The notes: generated by a model not told the origin, from the letters alone. Shown: positions 16,844 to 25,773, numbered from the stretch's first letter. The stretch is DNA of 34,060 nucleotides from Jiangella aurantiaca (GCF_004349105.1 NZ_SMLB01000064.1:1-34060); one strand, 5' to 3'. Numbers and translations: made by a program.

Positions 16844-17762
16844 GGCGGATCCTCGGGTCGAGCACGCCGTAGAGCAGGTCCACGACGAGGTTGGCCAGGA
16901 GGAAGATCACGACGAGGACGGTCGCGACTCCGACGACGACCGGCCCCTGCTGCGAAGCGATGGACGAGAACAGCAGCTGGCCCACGCCCGGCAGGTTGAA
17001 CACGCCCTCGATGATCACCGTGCCGCCGAGCAGGTAGCCCAGGTCGATGCCCAGGAACGTCACGGCCGGGATCAGCGAGTTCCGCAGCACGTGCCGGTAC
17101 ACGACCCGGCGCCGGCTCAGGCCCTTCGCCATCGCCGTCTTGACGTAGTCGGCGCGCAGGTTCTCCAGCATGCTGGCGCGCACCAGCCGGGCCACCGAGG
17201 CCAGGCCGAAGATCGCCAGGATGATCGACGGCACCAGATAGCTCAGCGGCCAGCCGTCGTCGATGCCGGACACCGGCACGACGCCCAGCTTGACGCCGAA
17301 CGCGATCTGCGCCGTGTACGCCAGCACGAACACCGGGATCGAGATGACCCCGACAGTGAAGAACAGCACCGTGTGGTCCAGCCAGGTGCCCTTGCGCAGG
17401 GCCGTCAGCACGCCGAGCCCGATGCCCAGGACCACCTGGATCACCCACGCCGTCAGCGCCAGCCGGATGGTCACCGGCCAGCGCTGCCCCATGAGGTCGG
17501 CCACCGGACGGCCGTTGAAGTCGGTGCCGAGGTCTCCGGTGAAGAGGTTGCCCAGGTACTTCAGGTACTGGATCAACACCGGGTCGTCGAGGTTGAACTG
17601 CGCCCGCATCGCGTTGATGACGCTCTCCGGCAGCTGCCGATCGCCGCCCAGGGCCCGGATCGGGTCGCCGGGCAGCGCGTAGACCGCCAGGTAGATGAGC
17701 AGCGTGACGCCGAAGAACACCAGCACCAGCTGCAGCAGGCGCGAGACGACGTACTTGCCCAT
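16836..17762 (-). CDS. Peptide ABC transporter permease, DppB/OppB type
   Basis: The 308-residue protein has the DppB N-terminus (VVSRLLQLVLVFFGVTLLIYLAVYALPGDP) and a long periplasmic loop with LPESVINAMRAQFNLDDP. The coupling motif is DYVKTAMAKGLSRRRVVYRHVLRN, and a closing helix ends VVDLLYGVLDPRIRHE. It pairs with the downstream DppC-type protein to form the membrane channel. It starts 11 nt after the M14 peptidase stop, which implies tight co-translation with the peptidase. Confidence 0.95.
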   Translation of the reverse strand: MGKYVVSRLLQLVLVFFGVTLLIYLAVYALPGDPIRALGGDRQLPESVINAMRAQFNLDDPVLIQYLKYLGNLFTGDLGTDFNGRPVADLMGQRWPVTIRLALTAWVIQVVLGIGLGVLTALRKGTWLDHTVLFFTVGVISIPVFVLAYTAQIAFGVKLGVVPVSGIDDGWPLSYLVPSIILAIFGLASVARLVRASMLENLRADYVKTAMAKGLSRRRVVYRHVLRNSLIPAVTFLGIDLGYLLGGTVIIEGVFNLPGVGQLLFSSIASQQGPVVVGVATVLVVIFLLANLVVDLLYGVLDPRIRHE

Positions 17763-17773
17763 ACCCGGCGGCC

Positions 17774-19144
17774 TCAGCCGCGCCGCGCCGCGTGTGCCGC
17801 GGTGACGAGGATGGCGGCGTACTGCACGGCCGCCAGCTTGCCGTACGCGATGGCCTCCGCGGGGGTCGCTTCGGCAGCTTCAGCGGCCCAGCTCTCGTAG
17901 AGCGCGTCCATGGCGGCCCGCTGCTCCCGGATGACCGGCGTGCCGTTGCCGATGGCCAGCTCGCCGTCCAGCGCCCGCAGCAGCGTCCCGCCCCAGCGCA
18001 GCCGGAACATGTGCACCATGTCCAGGCAGCCGAACCGCTCGGACACCGTCGCCGGACGCTGCGAGTCGGGGTGCCCGGCCCGGTGCTCGCTCTGCTGCGC
18101 GGCCTTGGCCAGCATCGGTACGAACGCTTCGGACGAGCGCAGGAACGGCGAGCGCACGGTGAGGTCCGGCCGTGCCGCGGTGAGGATGCGGTCCAGCCTG
18201 GCGTGGATGTCGCGCAGCCCTTCGGCCTGCTCCCGCAGCACGTCGGCGTAGGTGCGGGTGAGCAGGGTGTCGTCGTCGGCGTCCGGATGCGTCCAGTACG
18301 GCATCTCGGTGACCAGCGTCAGCGTGCCGTACTTGGCGGCATACGCCGCGCTGGACCCGCCGGCCTGCCGGTCGGTCGGGTCCACGCCCGCCGCCTCGGC
18401 GAAGTCGTATTGGTCCTCACTGCGGATCATGCCGAAGATCGCCGGGGCGTACCGGTCGACGTACGGGGCCTCCGGCTCGCCGGTGTCCAGCGGCAGGCCG
18501 ATGCCGGCGGCGATCTGGTGCAGCAGCGGGTAGAGCTCGGGCTCCGGGCGCGACAGGTAGTAGTAGACGCCGCCGTACTCGCCGTTGTGCAGCGAGCACA
18601 TGAACGCCGGCTGGGTGTCGTCGATCAGCCGCATCAGCGCGACCGTCTCCGGCATCATCCGGTCGAAGTACGCCTTCTTGTAGGCGAACGGGAACGTCCA
18701 CTCGACCTGCTCATCCGGGGCCGGACGGTAAAACCGGCGGCCGTACGCGGGCCGGGTCAGCGGGCCGCGGAACCAGCTCTCGTTGAGCCGCATGCCGTCG
18801 GGGTCGATGCACGGCACGACGTGCCAGGTGTAGCCCATGCGGTCCAGCAGCTCGCGGTCGGTCGTCAGCCGCTCGATCAGGTGCAGCGCGGTGATGTTGC
18901 CGATCGGCTCGTTCGGGTGCACGCCGCCGAAGACGACGGCGTGCCGGTCCGCGGAGCCGATCGCGATGGCCTCGATCGGCTCGCCGAGCCGCGACGTCCC
19001 CACCCGGCGGACGCGGGTCACGTCCGGATGCGCCTCGTGGACGCGCCGGACCGCGGCGACCAGCTCGTCGACCGTCGGGAACGCGTCGGCCTCCGGCTGG
19101 ACCCGTAGGGCCTCGTCGACCAGGTGGGACGTCGGGATCGTCAC
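17774..19144 (-). CDS. M14-family zinc carboxypeptidase inside the peptide-transport operon
   Basis: The 456-residue protein has no signal peptide, so it should act in the cytoplasm. The first two zinc ligands are in HPNEPIG (His76, Glu79) and the third is His186 in CSLHNGEYGG. DPDGMRLNESWFRGP (114-128) supplies substrate-binding Asn/Arg residues, and TEMPYW holds the likely catalytic Glu. A C-terminal helical region of about 150 residues goes beyond the minimal M14 domain. Its position between the binding lipoprotein and the permeases suggests it trims the imported peptide. MpaA, an M14 relative, cuts murein peptides in the cytoplasm, so cell-wall peptides are one possible substrate. Confidence 0.9.
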   Translation of the reverse strand: MTIPTSHLVDEALRVQPEADAFPTVDELVAAVRRVHEAHPDVTRVRRVGTSRLGEPIEAIAIGSADRHAVVFGGVHPNEPIGNITALHLIERLTTDRELLDRMGYTWHVVPCIDPDGMRLNESWFRGPLTRPAYGRRFYRPAPDEQVEWTFPFAYKKAYFDRMMPETVALMRLIDDTQPAFMCSLHNGEYGGVYYYLSRPEPELYPLLHQIAAGIGLPLDTGEPEAPYVDRYAPAIFGMIRSEDQYDFAEAAGVDPTDRQAGGSSAAYAAKYGTLTLVTEMPYWTHPDADDDTLLTRTYADVLREQAEGLRDIHARLDRILTAARPDLTVRSPFLRSSEAFVPMLAKAAQQSEHRAGHPDSQRPATVSERFGCLDMVHMFRLRWGGTLLRALDGELAIGNGTPVIREQRAAMDALYESWAAEAAEATPAEAIAYGKLAAVQYAAILVTAAHAARRG

Positions 19145-19187
19145 TCTCTGCCCTTCTCTGCTGCGGACGTTCGCGGTGCTGCCGTGC

Positions 19188-20804
19188 TCAGTTGACGACG
19201 ACCTCGTTGAGCTCGATCTGGTCGAAGCCGATGATCACGTTGGAGACGTTGCCGCTGTGCGCGTAGACGTACTTGGCGTAGAACAGCGGGACGATCGGGA
19301 AGTCCTCGATGATCCGCTCCTCGGCCGCCTTGTACAGCTCGGTGGCCTCGTCCAGCGACGGCGCCGCGTCCGCCTGCGCGATCAGCGCGTCGACCTCGGG
19401 GTTGGCGTAGCTGCCACCTCCCGCGCGGCCGTCGCCGTTGGTGCTGAACACCGCCCACAGCAAGCTCTGCATGCTCGGGTAGAGCGAGCCCCAGCCGCCC
19501 CGGAACGGGCCGGTGGCCTGCTGCGTGTCCAGGGCCTCGATGAACTGGACGAAGCCCGGCTGGCTCTTCGTCGTGACCTCCTCGATGCCGAGGTTCTGCC
19601 GGATCTGGTTGGCCAGCGCCTCGAACGTCTGGTCGTAGCCGACGCCGCCCGGGAACCAGATCTCCATCGGACCATCCCAGCCGCCGGCCTCGGCCAGCAG
19701 CTCCTTGGCCCGGTCGGGGTCGAATTCGCAGAACTCGCCGCACAGGCCCTCGGTGCCGCCGCCGGGCGCCGACGGGCCGTGGTACGACGTGGCCGGCGTG
19801 TACAGGCCGCCGAAGATCGCCTCGTTGACGGCGTCGCGGTCGATCGCCATCGACACGGCCTGGCGCAGCCGCGGGTCCTGGAACCGCGGGTCCCACAGCG
19901 GGAAGCCGAGCCAGTCCAGCCGGATCGCGTTGAACGCGACGTAGCTGTCCGGGAAGTCGGTGGTGAGCTGCTTGTACTTCTCCTGCGGCACCGACACGAT
20001 GTCGACCGCGCCGCCGATGGCGTCGGTGTAGGCCGTCGTGGTGTCGCTGTAGATGCGGAACGTGATGCCGTCGGCGTTCGGCTGCGGGCCCTGGTAGTCC
20101 TCGTACCGCGTCACCGACAGCTGGACGTCGTGCTCCCACGAGCCGTCCATCATGTACGGGCCGTTGCCGATCGGCGCCTCGTTGAACGCGTCGAAGTCCT
20201 CGAACGCGACGGCCGGCAGCGGGTAGAAGCCCGGCTGGCCGAGCTTGTACGGGAACTGGCTGTCGGCCGCCTTCAGCGTCACCCGCAGCGTGTTCTCGTC
20301 GACCACCTCGACACCGGACAGCGTGTCCGTGGCGGGCGTGCCCTCGGCCGGGTTCAGCTCGTCCCAGCCGACGACGTTCGACAGTTGCGCGTTGTTGGCC
20401 CACGCGTTGGGCCCGTACGCCGTCGCGTTCCACGCGTCGGCGTAACTCTGGGCTGTCACCGTCGTGCCGTCGTGGAACGTCCAACCCGGCTTGATCTTGA
20501 TGGTCCAGACGGCGTTGTCGTCGCTCTCGACCGACTCCGCGTGCAGCATCTGCGGCTCGCTCTGGTCGCCGAACTTGACCAGGCCGGAGAAGAGCGCGTG
20601 CATCTCGTCGAACGCGCCCTGGGCCCGGCCCGGGATGAGGGAATCGGGCTCGTCGATGCCGACGGAGAACGTGCCGCCGGCGCTCTCGCCGCCGCCGTCG
20701 CCGCCGGCGCTGGAGCTGTCGTCGCCGGAGCCGCCGCCACATGCGGTGACGGTGAAGAGAGCAGCACCGACAGCGAGTGCTGCGAGCCGTTGCCACGTGC
20801 GCAT
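19188..20804 (-). CDS. Peptide-binding lipoprotein (SBP family 5, DppA/OppA type)
   Basis: The 538-residue extracellular receptor has a lipoprotein signal peptide with lipobox VTAC (Cys22) followed by a Gly/Ser/Asp-rich tether. The family-5 binding fold then runs from about residue 45: VWTIKIKPGWTFHDGTTVTAQSYADAWN is the SBP_bac_5 signature, and DPRFQDPRLRQAVSMAIDRDAVNEAIFGG and VPLFYAKYVYAHSGNV are further typical segments. The ATG at 20804 is chosen because GAGAGG precedes it by 5 nt; a GTG two codons earlier is less likely. First gene of the operon. A candidate promoter lies at 20865-20894. Confidence 0.95.
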   Translation of the reverse strand: MRTWQRLAALAVGAALFTVTACGGGSGDDSSSAGGDGGGESAGGTFSVGIDEPDSLIPGRAQGAFDEMHALFSGLVKFGDQSEPQMLHAESVESDDNAVWTIKIKPGWTFHDGTTVTAQSYADAWNATAYGPNAWANNAQLSNVVGWDELNPAEGTPATDTLSGVEVVDENTLRVTLKAADSQFPYKLGQPGFYPLPAVAFEDFDAFNEAPIGNGPYMMDGSWEHDVQLSVTRYEDYQGPQPNADGITFRIYSDTTTAYTDAIGGAVDIVSVPQEKYKQLTTDFPDSYVAFNAIRLDWLGFPLWDPRFQDPRLRQAVSMAIDRDAVNEAIFGGLYTPATSYHGPSAPGGGTEGLCGEFCEFDPDRAKELLAEAGGWDGPMEIWFPGGVGYDQTFEALANQIRQNLGIEEVTTKSQPGFVQFIEALDTQQATGPFRGGWGSLYPSMQSLLWAVFSTNGDGRAGGGSYANPEVDALIAQADAAPSLDEATELYKAAEERIIEDFPIVPLFYAKYVYAHSGNVSNVIIGFDQIELNEVVVN

Positions 20805-20864
20805 GGTCACCTCTCGGGGTGTGCCGCGGGCAGTCTCGATGCCCGTCCGCTTGAAGTGTGGGTG

Positions 20865-20894
20865 AATCTAGTGACACGCTGAACTTTCAAGCAA
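20865..20894 (-). promoter_or_regulatory. Candidate promoter of the peptide-transport operon
   Basis: On the minus strand, TTGCTT (20889-20894) and TAGATT (20865-20870) are separated by 18 bp. The match to consensus is moderate (3/6 and 4/6). The first repeat of the candidate operator (20879-20889) falls inside the spacer, so a bound regulator would block RNA polymerase. Confidence 0.35.
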
Positions 20895-20937
20895 GAGATA
20901 TGCTGACCGAACTTTCAGAAGTTACTGAGACTTTACA
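20879..20937. promoter_or_regulatory. Three direct repeats, candidate operator of the GbsR/MarR-type regulator
   Basis: CTGAACTTTCA (20879-20889), CCGAACTTTCA (20907-20917) and the looser CTGAGACTTTACA (20925-20937) share an ACTTT core. The first two match at 10 of 11 positions and start 28 bp apart. The first contains the dyad TGAA-CT-TTCA. The second is embedded in AACTT-N4-AAGTT (20910-20923). The repeats lie between the peptide operon and the divergent regulator gene, the normal place for an autoregulated control site. Confidence 0.5.
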
Positions 20938-21045
20938 GATGGCGCCGACGGGCGGCACATGCCCCGAACGCCATTGGCCTGCACTGGCGCCGCGTACTGG
21001 CGTCCGCCGGTGGTATGGCCCACGATGTGGGCCGAAGGAGGTTTC

Positions 21046-21540
21046 ATGGCGGACGACCGGGCCAAGCTCGAGTTCTTCGTCGAGGAGCTGGGGCTGCTCT
21101 TCGAAGAGATGGGGGAACGGCGCATGAACGGCCGCGTCCTCGGCTACCTCATGCTCAGCTCCGAACCCCACGTGTCCACGGCCGAGCTGATGCGGGAGCT
21201 CAACGCGAGCGCCGGCTCCATCTCGGCCGCCACACGCGCGCTCTCGGCGCCCGGCTTCATCCGCCGCGTCTCCGTCCCCGGCTCGCGCGGCCACTTCTAC
21301 CGCGCCGACGACGACGTCTGGGGCGCCTTCCTGGCCACCGAGCACCGCTACCTCTACAAGCGCCAGCGGCTCGCCGACGAGGTCATGGCCGCCCTCGGCG
21401 ACGCGGACGACATCGTCCAACGCCGCATGGCCAACATGCGCGACTACTTCAACTGGCTCGAGGCCCGCCACCGCACCCTGGGCAACGAGTGGGAGGAGTA
21501 CAAGCGCCAGCGCGACGCGGAGCGCGAGAGCGCCGAGTGA
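21046..21540 (+). CDS. GbsR/MarR-family winged-helix regulator
   Basis: The 164-residue DNA-binding protein has a helical dimerisation N-terminus (KLEFFVEELGLLFEEMGERRMNGRVLGYLML). A winged helix-turn-helix follows (VSTAELMRELNASAGSISAATRALSAPGFIRRVSVPGSRGHFYRA, about residues 42-86), then a long C-terminal helix used for dimer contacts. This is the GbsR arrangement. The ATG at 21046 has a perfect AAGGAGG (21035-21041) upstream; the open frame continues farther upstream but without a site. Divergent from the peptide operon, with the repeats at 20879-20937 between them, so it is the likely local repressor. Confidence 0.92.
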   Translation: MADDRAKLEFFVEELGLLFEEMGERRMNGRVLGYLMLSSEPHVSTAELMRELNASAGSISAATRALSAPGFIRRVSVPGSRGHFYRADDDVWGAFLATEHRYLYKRQRLADEVMAALGDADDIVQRRMANMRDYFNWLEARHRTLGNEWEEYKRQRDAERESAE

Positions 21541-21569
21541 CCTGGGCAGCTGTCAGGGGGACGGGAAAG

Positions 21570-21586
21570 AGCGGGCACAGCCCGCT
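21570..21586 (+). terminator. Hairpin after the GbsR/MarR-type gene
   Basis: AGCGGGC-ACA-GCCCGCT is a perfect 7-bp stem with a 3-nt loop, 30 nt downstream of the regulator stop. No T-run follows. Confidence 0.45.
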
Positions 21587-21622
21587 GTGTGCCGTTCGCC
21601 GGATGCCGGCCCGCCCCGCCCG

Positions 21623-21722
21623 TGATCATCAAGGTTTCGCGGCGTGATCCCGCCCCAAACCCTGATGATCATGGAGAAGGGTCCCTTCCAAGGCGCTGGA
21701 AGGGGACGTTTCTCCATGATCA
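21623..21722. repeat. Compound palindromic element with TGATCA ends
   Basis: Two inverted repeats are chained through a shared TGATCA. The first pairs 21623-21637 with 21657-21671 (14 of 15). The second pairs 21666-21690 with 21697-21722: 13 perfect outer pairs (TGATCATGGAGAA with TTCTCCATGATCA) and a near-perfect inner part around the 6-nt loop AGGCGC. The two folds are mutually exclusive over 21666-21671. The size and TGATCA borders suggest a REP/MITE-like intergenic repeat, though no second copy exists in this window. It lies in a gap between a plus-strand gene and a plus-strand promoter. Confidence 0.7.
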
Positions 21723-22024
21723 ACGCGACGGTGTGGGCCGCACCATTCGCCCGTCACCGGGCCGATCCGTCCGGCGCGACGGCGCTCCGGCGAAACACAT
21801 CGTTCACGGGCCGTTCAGGCGTGTCCTATCGCCGGGGTCATGCCTGGCGGTAATCTTGCAGTGGCGGACGGTGGGTAGCCGGCCGCTCGGGAGGCCCGTC
21901 CTACGTGCTGACACCATGGCGCGAACGGAGGGCCGGCACCCGGCCCAGTGGGCTCGGTCCCGGCACTCCGCGCGACACAGACGCCTGATCCGTCAGGGTG
22001 CATTCAGGCGTGAGGGAGACGGAC

Positions 22025-23365
22025 GTGGCCGCTTCCAAGACTCAGACCCGTCGTCGCACCACCCGGCAGGAGCCGGCTCGCCGCACTTACGTCCTCGATA
22101 CGAGCGTGCTGCTGGCCGACCCGTACGCGATCCTCCGCTTCGCGGAGCACGAGGTCGTCCTGCCGATCGTGGTCATCACCGAACTCGAGGCCAAGCGCCA
22201 TCATCCGGAGCTCGGCTACTTCGCGCGAGCGGCATTGCGGCTGCTCGACGAGCTGCGAGTGGAGCATGGCCGCCTGGACGACCCCATAGTGGTCGGCGAC
22301 GACGACGGCACGGTCCGGGTGGAGCTGAACCACACCGATCCCGAGGTGCTGCCGGCCGGGTTCCGGCTCGGCGACAACGACTCCCGCATCCTCGCGGTGG
22401 CCCGCAACCTGGCCGCCGAGGGGCACGACGTCACGCTGGTGTCGAAGGACCTGCCGATGCGGGTCAAGGCGTCGTCGGTCGGCCTGCATGCCGAGGAGTA
22501 CCGCGCCGAGACCGTCGTCGAGTCCGGCTGGACCGGCATGGCCGAGCTGGAGGTGCCCGGCGGCCTGCTCGACGAGCTGTACGAGAACGGGTCCGCCGAC
22601 CTCGAGGAGGCGCGCGAGCTGCCCTGCCACACCGGCCTCGTGCTGCACAGCGAGCGCGGCAGCGGGCTGGGCCGCATGACGGCGGACAAGCGTATCCGGC
22701 TGGTGCGCGGCGACCGCGAGGCGTTCGGGCTGCACGGCCGATCCGCCGAGCAGCGCATCGCGCTGGACCTCCTGCTCGACGAGGAGGTCGGCATCGTCTC
22801 GCTGGGCGGGCGGGCCGGCACCGGCAAGTCGGCGCTCGCGCTGTGCGCCGGGCTCGAGGCGGTCATGGAGCGGCGGCTGCACAAGAAGGTGGTCGTGTTC
22901 CGGCCGCTGTACGCGGTCGGCGGCCAGGATCTCGGCTACCTGCCGGGCAGCGAGTCGGAGAAGATGAACCCCTGGGCGCAAGCGGTCTTCGACACCCTCG
23001 GCGCGCTGACCACGCAGGACGTCATCGACGAGGTGGTCGAGCGGGGCATGCTCGAGGTGCTGCCGCTCACGCACATCCGCGGCCGGTCGCTGCACGACTC
23101 CTTCGTCATCGTCGACGAGGCACAGTCGCTGGAGCGCAACGTACTGCTGACCGTCCTGTCGCGCATCGGCACCAACTCGCGGGTCGTCCTGACGCACGAC
23201 GTCGGGCAGCGCGACAACCTCCGCGTCGGCCGCCACGACGGCGTCGTCGCGGTGGCGGAGAAGCTCAAGGGGCACCCGCTGTTCGCGCACGTCACGCTGA
23301 CTCGGTCGGAGCGGTCCCCGATCGCCGCACTGGTCACCGAGATGCTCGAGCGGATGCCTGGGTGA
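22025..23365 (+). CDS. phoH: PIN-PhoH protein (PhoH2 type RNA helicase/RNase)
   Basis: The 446-residue protein fuses an N-terminal PIN ribonuclease domain ([13 protein letters not shown] with Asp25, then [22 protein letters not shown] and LVSKDLPMR holding further acidic residues) to a C-terminal PhoH ATPase. The ATPase has Walker A in [12 protein letters not shown] near residue 260 and Walker B in [13 protein letters not shown] near 365. It matches PhoH2 of M. tuberculosis (Rv1095), which unwinds and cuts RNA. The GTG at 22025 is chosen for a GAGGGAGA site upstream; a GTG at 21998 is possible. All PIN acidic positions that I can identify are present, so it should be active. A terminator hairpin follows. 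Confidence 0.94.
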   Translation: MAASKTQTRRRTTRQEPARRTYVLDTSVLLADPYAILRFAEHEVVLPIVVITELEAKRHHPELGYFARAALRLLDELRVEHGRLDDPIVVGDDDGTVRVELNHTDPEVLPAGFRLGDNDSRILAVARNLAAEGHDVTLVSKDLPMRVKASSVGLHAEEYRAETVVESGWTGMAELEVPGGLLDELYENGSADLEEARELPCHTGLVLHSERGSGLGRMTADKRIRLVRGDREAFGLHGRSAEQRIALDLLLDEEVGIVSLGGRAGTGKSALALCAGLEAVMERRLHKKVVVFRPLYAVGGQDLGYLPGSESEKMNPWAQAVFDTLGALTTQDVIDEVVERGMLEVLPLTHIRGRSLHDSFVIVDEAQSLERNVLLTVLSRIGTNSRVVLTHDVGQRDNLRVGRHDGVVAVAEKLKGHPLFAHVTLTRSERSPIAALVTEMLERMPG

Positions 23366-23403
23366 GCGAAGTCTCATTTCGTTGATTCGTCAGCTATATC
23401 TGG

Positions 23404-23447
23404 AACTCCCGTGTCGCCGTGCCTCCAAGGGCGGTGACGCGGGAGTT
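23404..23447 (+). terminator. phoH terminator hairpin
   Basis: Bases 23404-23420 pair with 23431-23447 without interruption (17 bp). Three pairs are G-U in the plus-strand RNA (23412/23439, 23416/23435, 23420/23431), showing the fold acts on the phoH transcript. It begins 38 nt after the stop. A short TTT follows the stem. Confidence 0.75.
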
Positions 23448-23624
23448 TCCGCTGGTCAGGGCGCCTGAACAGTACGGGGCGCGACGGCATCCGCGTCGGG
23501 CCGGGCGGGCGGTGCGGCCATAGCCGCCGAGCGTCACGATCGGCCGTGTGACACACCGGCGAGTTGGCAACGATCACAGTTCCATTGCAGTGTGGTGGGG
23601 CCCTACAGGAAGGTCTCACCACTC

Positions 23625-24299
23625 GTGCATCGAAGACGCAGGCGTCTGCGCCGGGTCGCCATCGGCCTCGGCATCCTCGCATCGATCACCGTTCTCGCCA
23701 CCCTCTTCACCGGGTGGATCGTCGACTCAGCCGGTTCCGGAACCGCCACGGTGAGCACGCAACAGCAGCAGCTGACGCTCCCGGAGGTCGCCGCCAAGGC
23801 CGAAGAGCCGGACCGGCCGTCGCTGGAAGAAGACCTCGCCGCCGCGGCCGAGGCGCAGGTACAGGCCGAGGCCGAGGCCGCCCGGGCCAAGGCGGAGGCC
23901 GAAGCCAAGGCGCAGGCCGAGGCCGAAGCGGTCGCCGCCGCGGAAGCCGCCCGTCAGGCAGCGGCCGAGGAGGCCGCCCGGTCGCTGGAGCGGGCCGTCG
24001 AGGACCCCCAGTCCGCCGCCCGCGCCCTGATGGCCGACTACGGCTGGGGCGACGAGCAGTTCCAGTGCCTGGACAACCTGTGGACCCGCGAGTCCAACTG
24101 GAGCCACACGGCCGAGAACCCGTCGTCGGGCGCGTACGGCATCCCGCAGTCGCTGCCGGCGAACAAGATGTCCCGGTTCGGCGACGACTACCGCACCAAC
24201 CCGGTCACCCAGATCGAGTGGGGCCTCTGGTACATCGAGGGCCGGTACGGCGATCCGTGCAGCGCGTGGGCGCACTCGGAGTCCGTCGGCTGGTACTGA
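23625..24299 (+). CDS. Secreted transglycosylase-like protein with Ala/Glu-rich coiled segment
   Basis: The 224-residue protein has an Arg-rich start and one hydrophobic segment (VAIGLGILASITVLATLFTGWIV), acting as a signal anchor or signal peptide. Residues about 65-125 are a highly repetitive Ala/Glu/Lys helix (AEAEAARAKAEAEAKAQAEA) likely to form a coiled coil or cell-wall spacer. The last 85 residues (ALMADYGWGDEQFQCLDNLWTRESNWSH, GAYGIPQSLPANKM) are the transglycosylase/aggregation-promoting-factor type domain. In it, Glu of the RESNW motif is the expected catalytic acid. The GTG at 23625 has AGGAAGG 12 nt upstream; GTGs at 23592/23595 are alternatives. Role: peptidoglycan cleavage or remodelling outside the cell. 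Confidence 0.88.
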   Translation: MHRRRRRLRRVAIGLGILASITVLATLFTGWIVDSAGSGTATVSTQQQQLTLPEVAAKAEEPDRPSLEEDLAAAAEAQVQAEAEAARAKAEAEAKAQAEAEAVAAAEAARQAAAEEAARSLERAVEDPQSAARALMADYGWGDEQFQCLDNLWTRESNWSHTAENPSSGAYGIPQSLPANKMSRFGDDYRTNPVTQIEWGLWYIEGRYGDPCSAWAHSESVGWY

Positions 24300-24315
24300 C
24301 GCCCGGCACCGACGA

Positions 24316-24351
24316 CGAACCCCCGGCACCGCACCTGGTGCCGGGGGTTCG
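24316..24351. terminator. Perfect bidirectional terminator hairpin
   Basis: Arms 24316-24330 and 24337-24351 are perfectly complementary (15 bp) with loop GCACCT. It lies 16 nt after the transglycosylase-like stop and 21 nt after the fumC stop on the other strand, and works symmetrically for both. Confidence 0.8.
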
Positions 24352-24372
24352 CGCTGTCGTCCGGGGCGACGG

Positions 24373-25773
24373 TCAGGCCGTCGGCGGGCGGGTCATGCTC
24401 AGGACGTCGAGCGCCTGGTCGAGCTGCTCCTGGGTGAGTTTGCCGTCGGTGAGGTAGCCGCGCTCGACGACGACCTCGCGGATGGTCTTCCGCTCGGCCA
24501 GCGCCTGCTTGGCCACCTTGGCGGCCTCCTCGTAGCCGATGTAGCGGTTCAACGGGGTGACGATGGACGGCGACGACTCCGCGTACTCGCGGCAGCGCTC
24601 CTCGTCCGCCACGATGCCGGCGACGCAGCGGTCGGCGAACAGCCGCGAGATGTTCGCCAGCAGCCGGATCGACTCGAGCACGTTGCGGGCGATGACCGGG
24701 AGCATGACGTTGAGCTCGAAGTTGCCGGCCGCGCCCGCGAACGTCACCGTCGCGTCGTTGCCGACGACCTGCGCCGACACCATGCAGAGCGCCTCGGGGA
24801 TGACCGGGTTCACCTTGCCCGGCATGATCGACGAGCCGGGCTGCAGGTCGGGCAGTGCGATCTCGGCCAGGCCGGCGCGCGGGCCGGAGCCCATCCAGCG
24901 GATGTCGTTGGAGACCTTGTAGAGCGACACCGCGATGGTGCGCAGCTGGCCGGACAGCTCCACCAGGCCGTCGCGGGCACCCTGCGCCTCGAAGTGGTTG
25001 CGCGCCTCGGTGAACGGCAGCCCGGAGTCGGCGGCGATGCGCCCGATGACTGAGGCGGCGAACCCGGGCGGCGTGTTGATGCCGGTGCCCACGGCGGTGC
25101 CGCCGAGCGGGACCTCGGCGACGCGCGGCAGCACGGTCTCGAGCCGCTCGACGCCGTAGGCGACCTGCGCCGCGTAGCCGCCGAACTCCTGTCCGAGCGT
25201 GACCGGGGTGGCGTCCATGAGGTGGGTGCGGCCGCTCTTGACGACGGCGGCGAACTCGGCCGCCTTGCGCGACAGCTCGCCCTCGAGGTGCCGCAGCGCC
25301 GGGACCAGGTCATGAACAACAGAGCCGACGGCGGCAATATGAATGGCCGTCGGGAACACGTCGTTGCTCGACTGCGACGCGTTGACGTGGTCGTTCGGGT
25401 GCACCGGCAGGCCCAGCCGCTCGGTGGCCAGCGTGGCGATGACCTCGTTGGTGTTCATGTTGCTGGACGTGCCGGACCCGGTCTGGAACACGTCGATGGG
25501 GAAGTGGGCGTCGTACTCGCCGCTCGCGACGTCGGCCGCGGCCTCCTGGATCGCCTTCGCGAGGTCGCCGTCGAGAACCCCCAGCTCGGCGTTCACCTGG
25601 GCGGCCGCCCCCTTGATCGAGGCCAGTGCACGGATGAGCGCGCCCTCGATCGGCGTCCCGGAGATCGGGAAGTTCTCGACGGCGCGCTGGGTCTGCGCGC
25701 GGTACTTCGCCGCCGCGGGAACCCGTACCTCGCCCATGGTGTCGTGTTCGATGCGGTACTCCTGGTCGCTCAT
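24373..25773 (-). CDS. fumC: Class II fumarate hydratase
   Basis: The 466-residue TCA-cycle enzyme interconverts fumarate and L-malate as a homotetramer without iron. Conserved blocks are present in order: [52 protein letters not shown] and the superfamily signature [15 protein letters not shown] with the mobile-loop catalytic Ser. The length is normal. The minus-strand ATG lies 258 bp from the divergent di-iron gene. In M. tuberculosis the fumarase gene is also close to phoH2, so this is a conserved neighbourhood. Confidence 0.97.
   Translation of the reverse strand: MSDQEYRIEHDTMGEVRVPAAAKYRAQTQRAVENFPISGTPIEGALIRALASIKGAAAQVNAELGVLDGDLAKAIQEAAADVASGEYDAHFPIDVFQTGSGTSSNMNTNEVIATLATERLGLPVHPNDHVNASQSSNDVFPTAIHIAAVGSVVHDLVPALRHLEGELSRKAAEFAAVVKSGRTHLMDATPVTLGQEFGGYAAQVAYGVERLETVLPRVAEVPLGGTAVGTGINTPPGFAASVIGRIAADSGLPFTEARNHFEAQGARDGLVELSGQLRTIAVSLYKVSNDIRWMGSGPRAGLAEIALPDLQPGSSIMPGKVNPVIPEALCMVSAQVVGNDATVTFAGAAGNFELNVMLPVIARNVLESIRLLANISRLFADRCVAGIVADEERCREYAESSPSIVTPLNRYIGYEEAAKVAKQALAERKTIREVVVERGYLTDGKLTQEQLDQALDVLSMTRPPTA

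Larger units (their letters stand above)
21541..22024. other. 484-bp intergenic region upstream of phoH
   Basis: No gene is supported here. It contains a small hairpin at 21570-21586, the compound palindrome at 21623-21722, and two copies of TTCAGGCGTG (near 21817 and 22004), the second next to the phoH ribosome site. TAATCT near 21852 could be a -10 for phoH. I looked for a small antitoxin-like frame directly before phoH and found none with a usable start, ribosome site and stop. Confidence 0.55.

Noticed and set aside
21850-22024. An antitoxin-like small gene directly upstream of phoH, as described for phoH2 in mycobacteria
   Set aside because: The frames there either run on into phoH out of frame or lack both a ribosome site and a stop of suitable length.
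23366-23624. A possible c-di-AMP (ydaO-type) riboswitch before the transglycosylase-like gene, as seen before some cell-wall hydrolase genes in Actinobacteria
   Set aside because: I could not find the conserved blocks of that riboswitch. The region holds the phoH terminator and otherwise unremarkable sequence.
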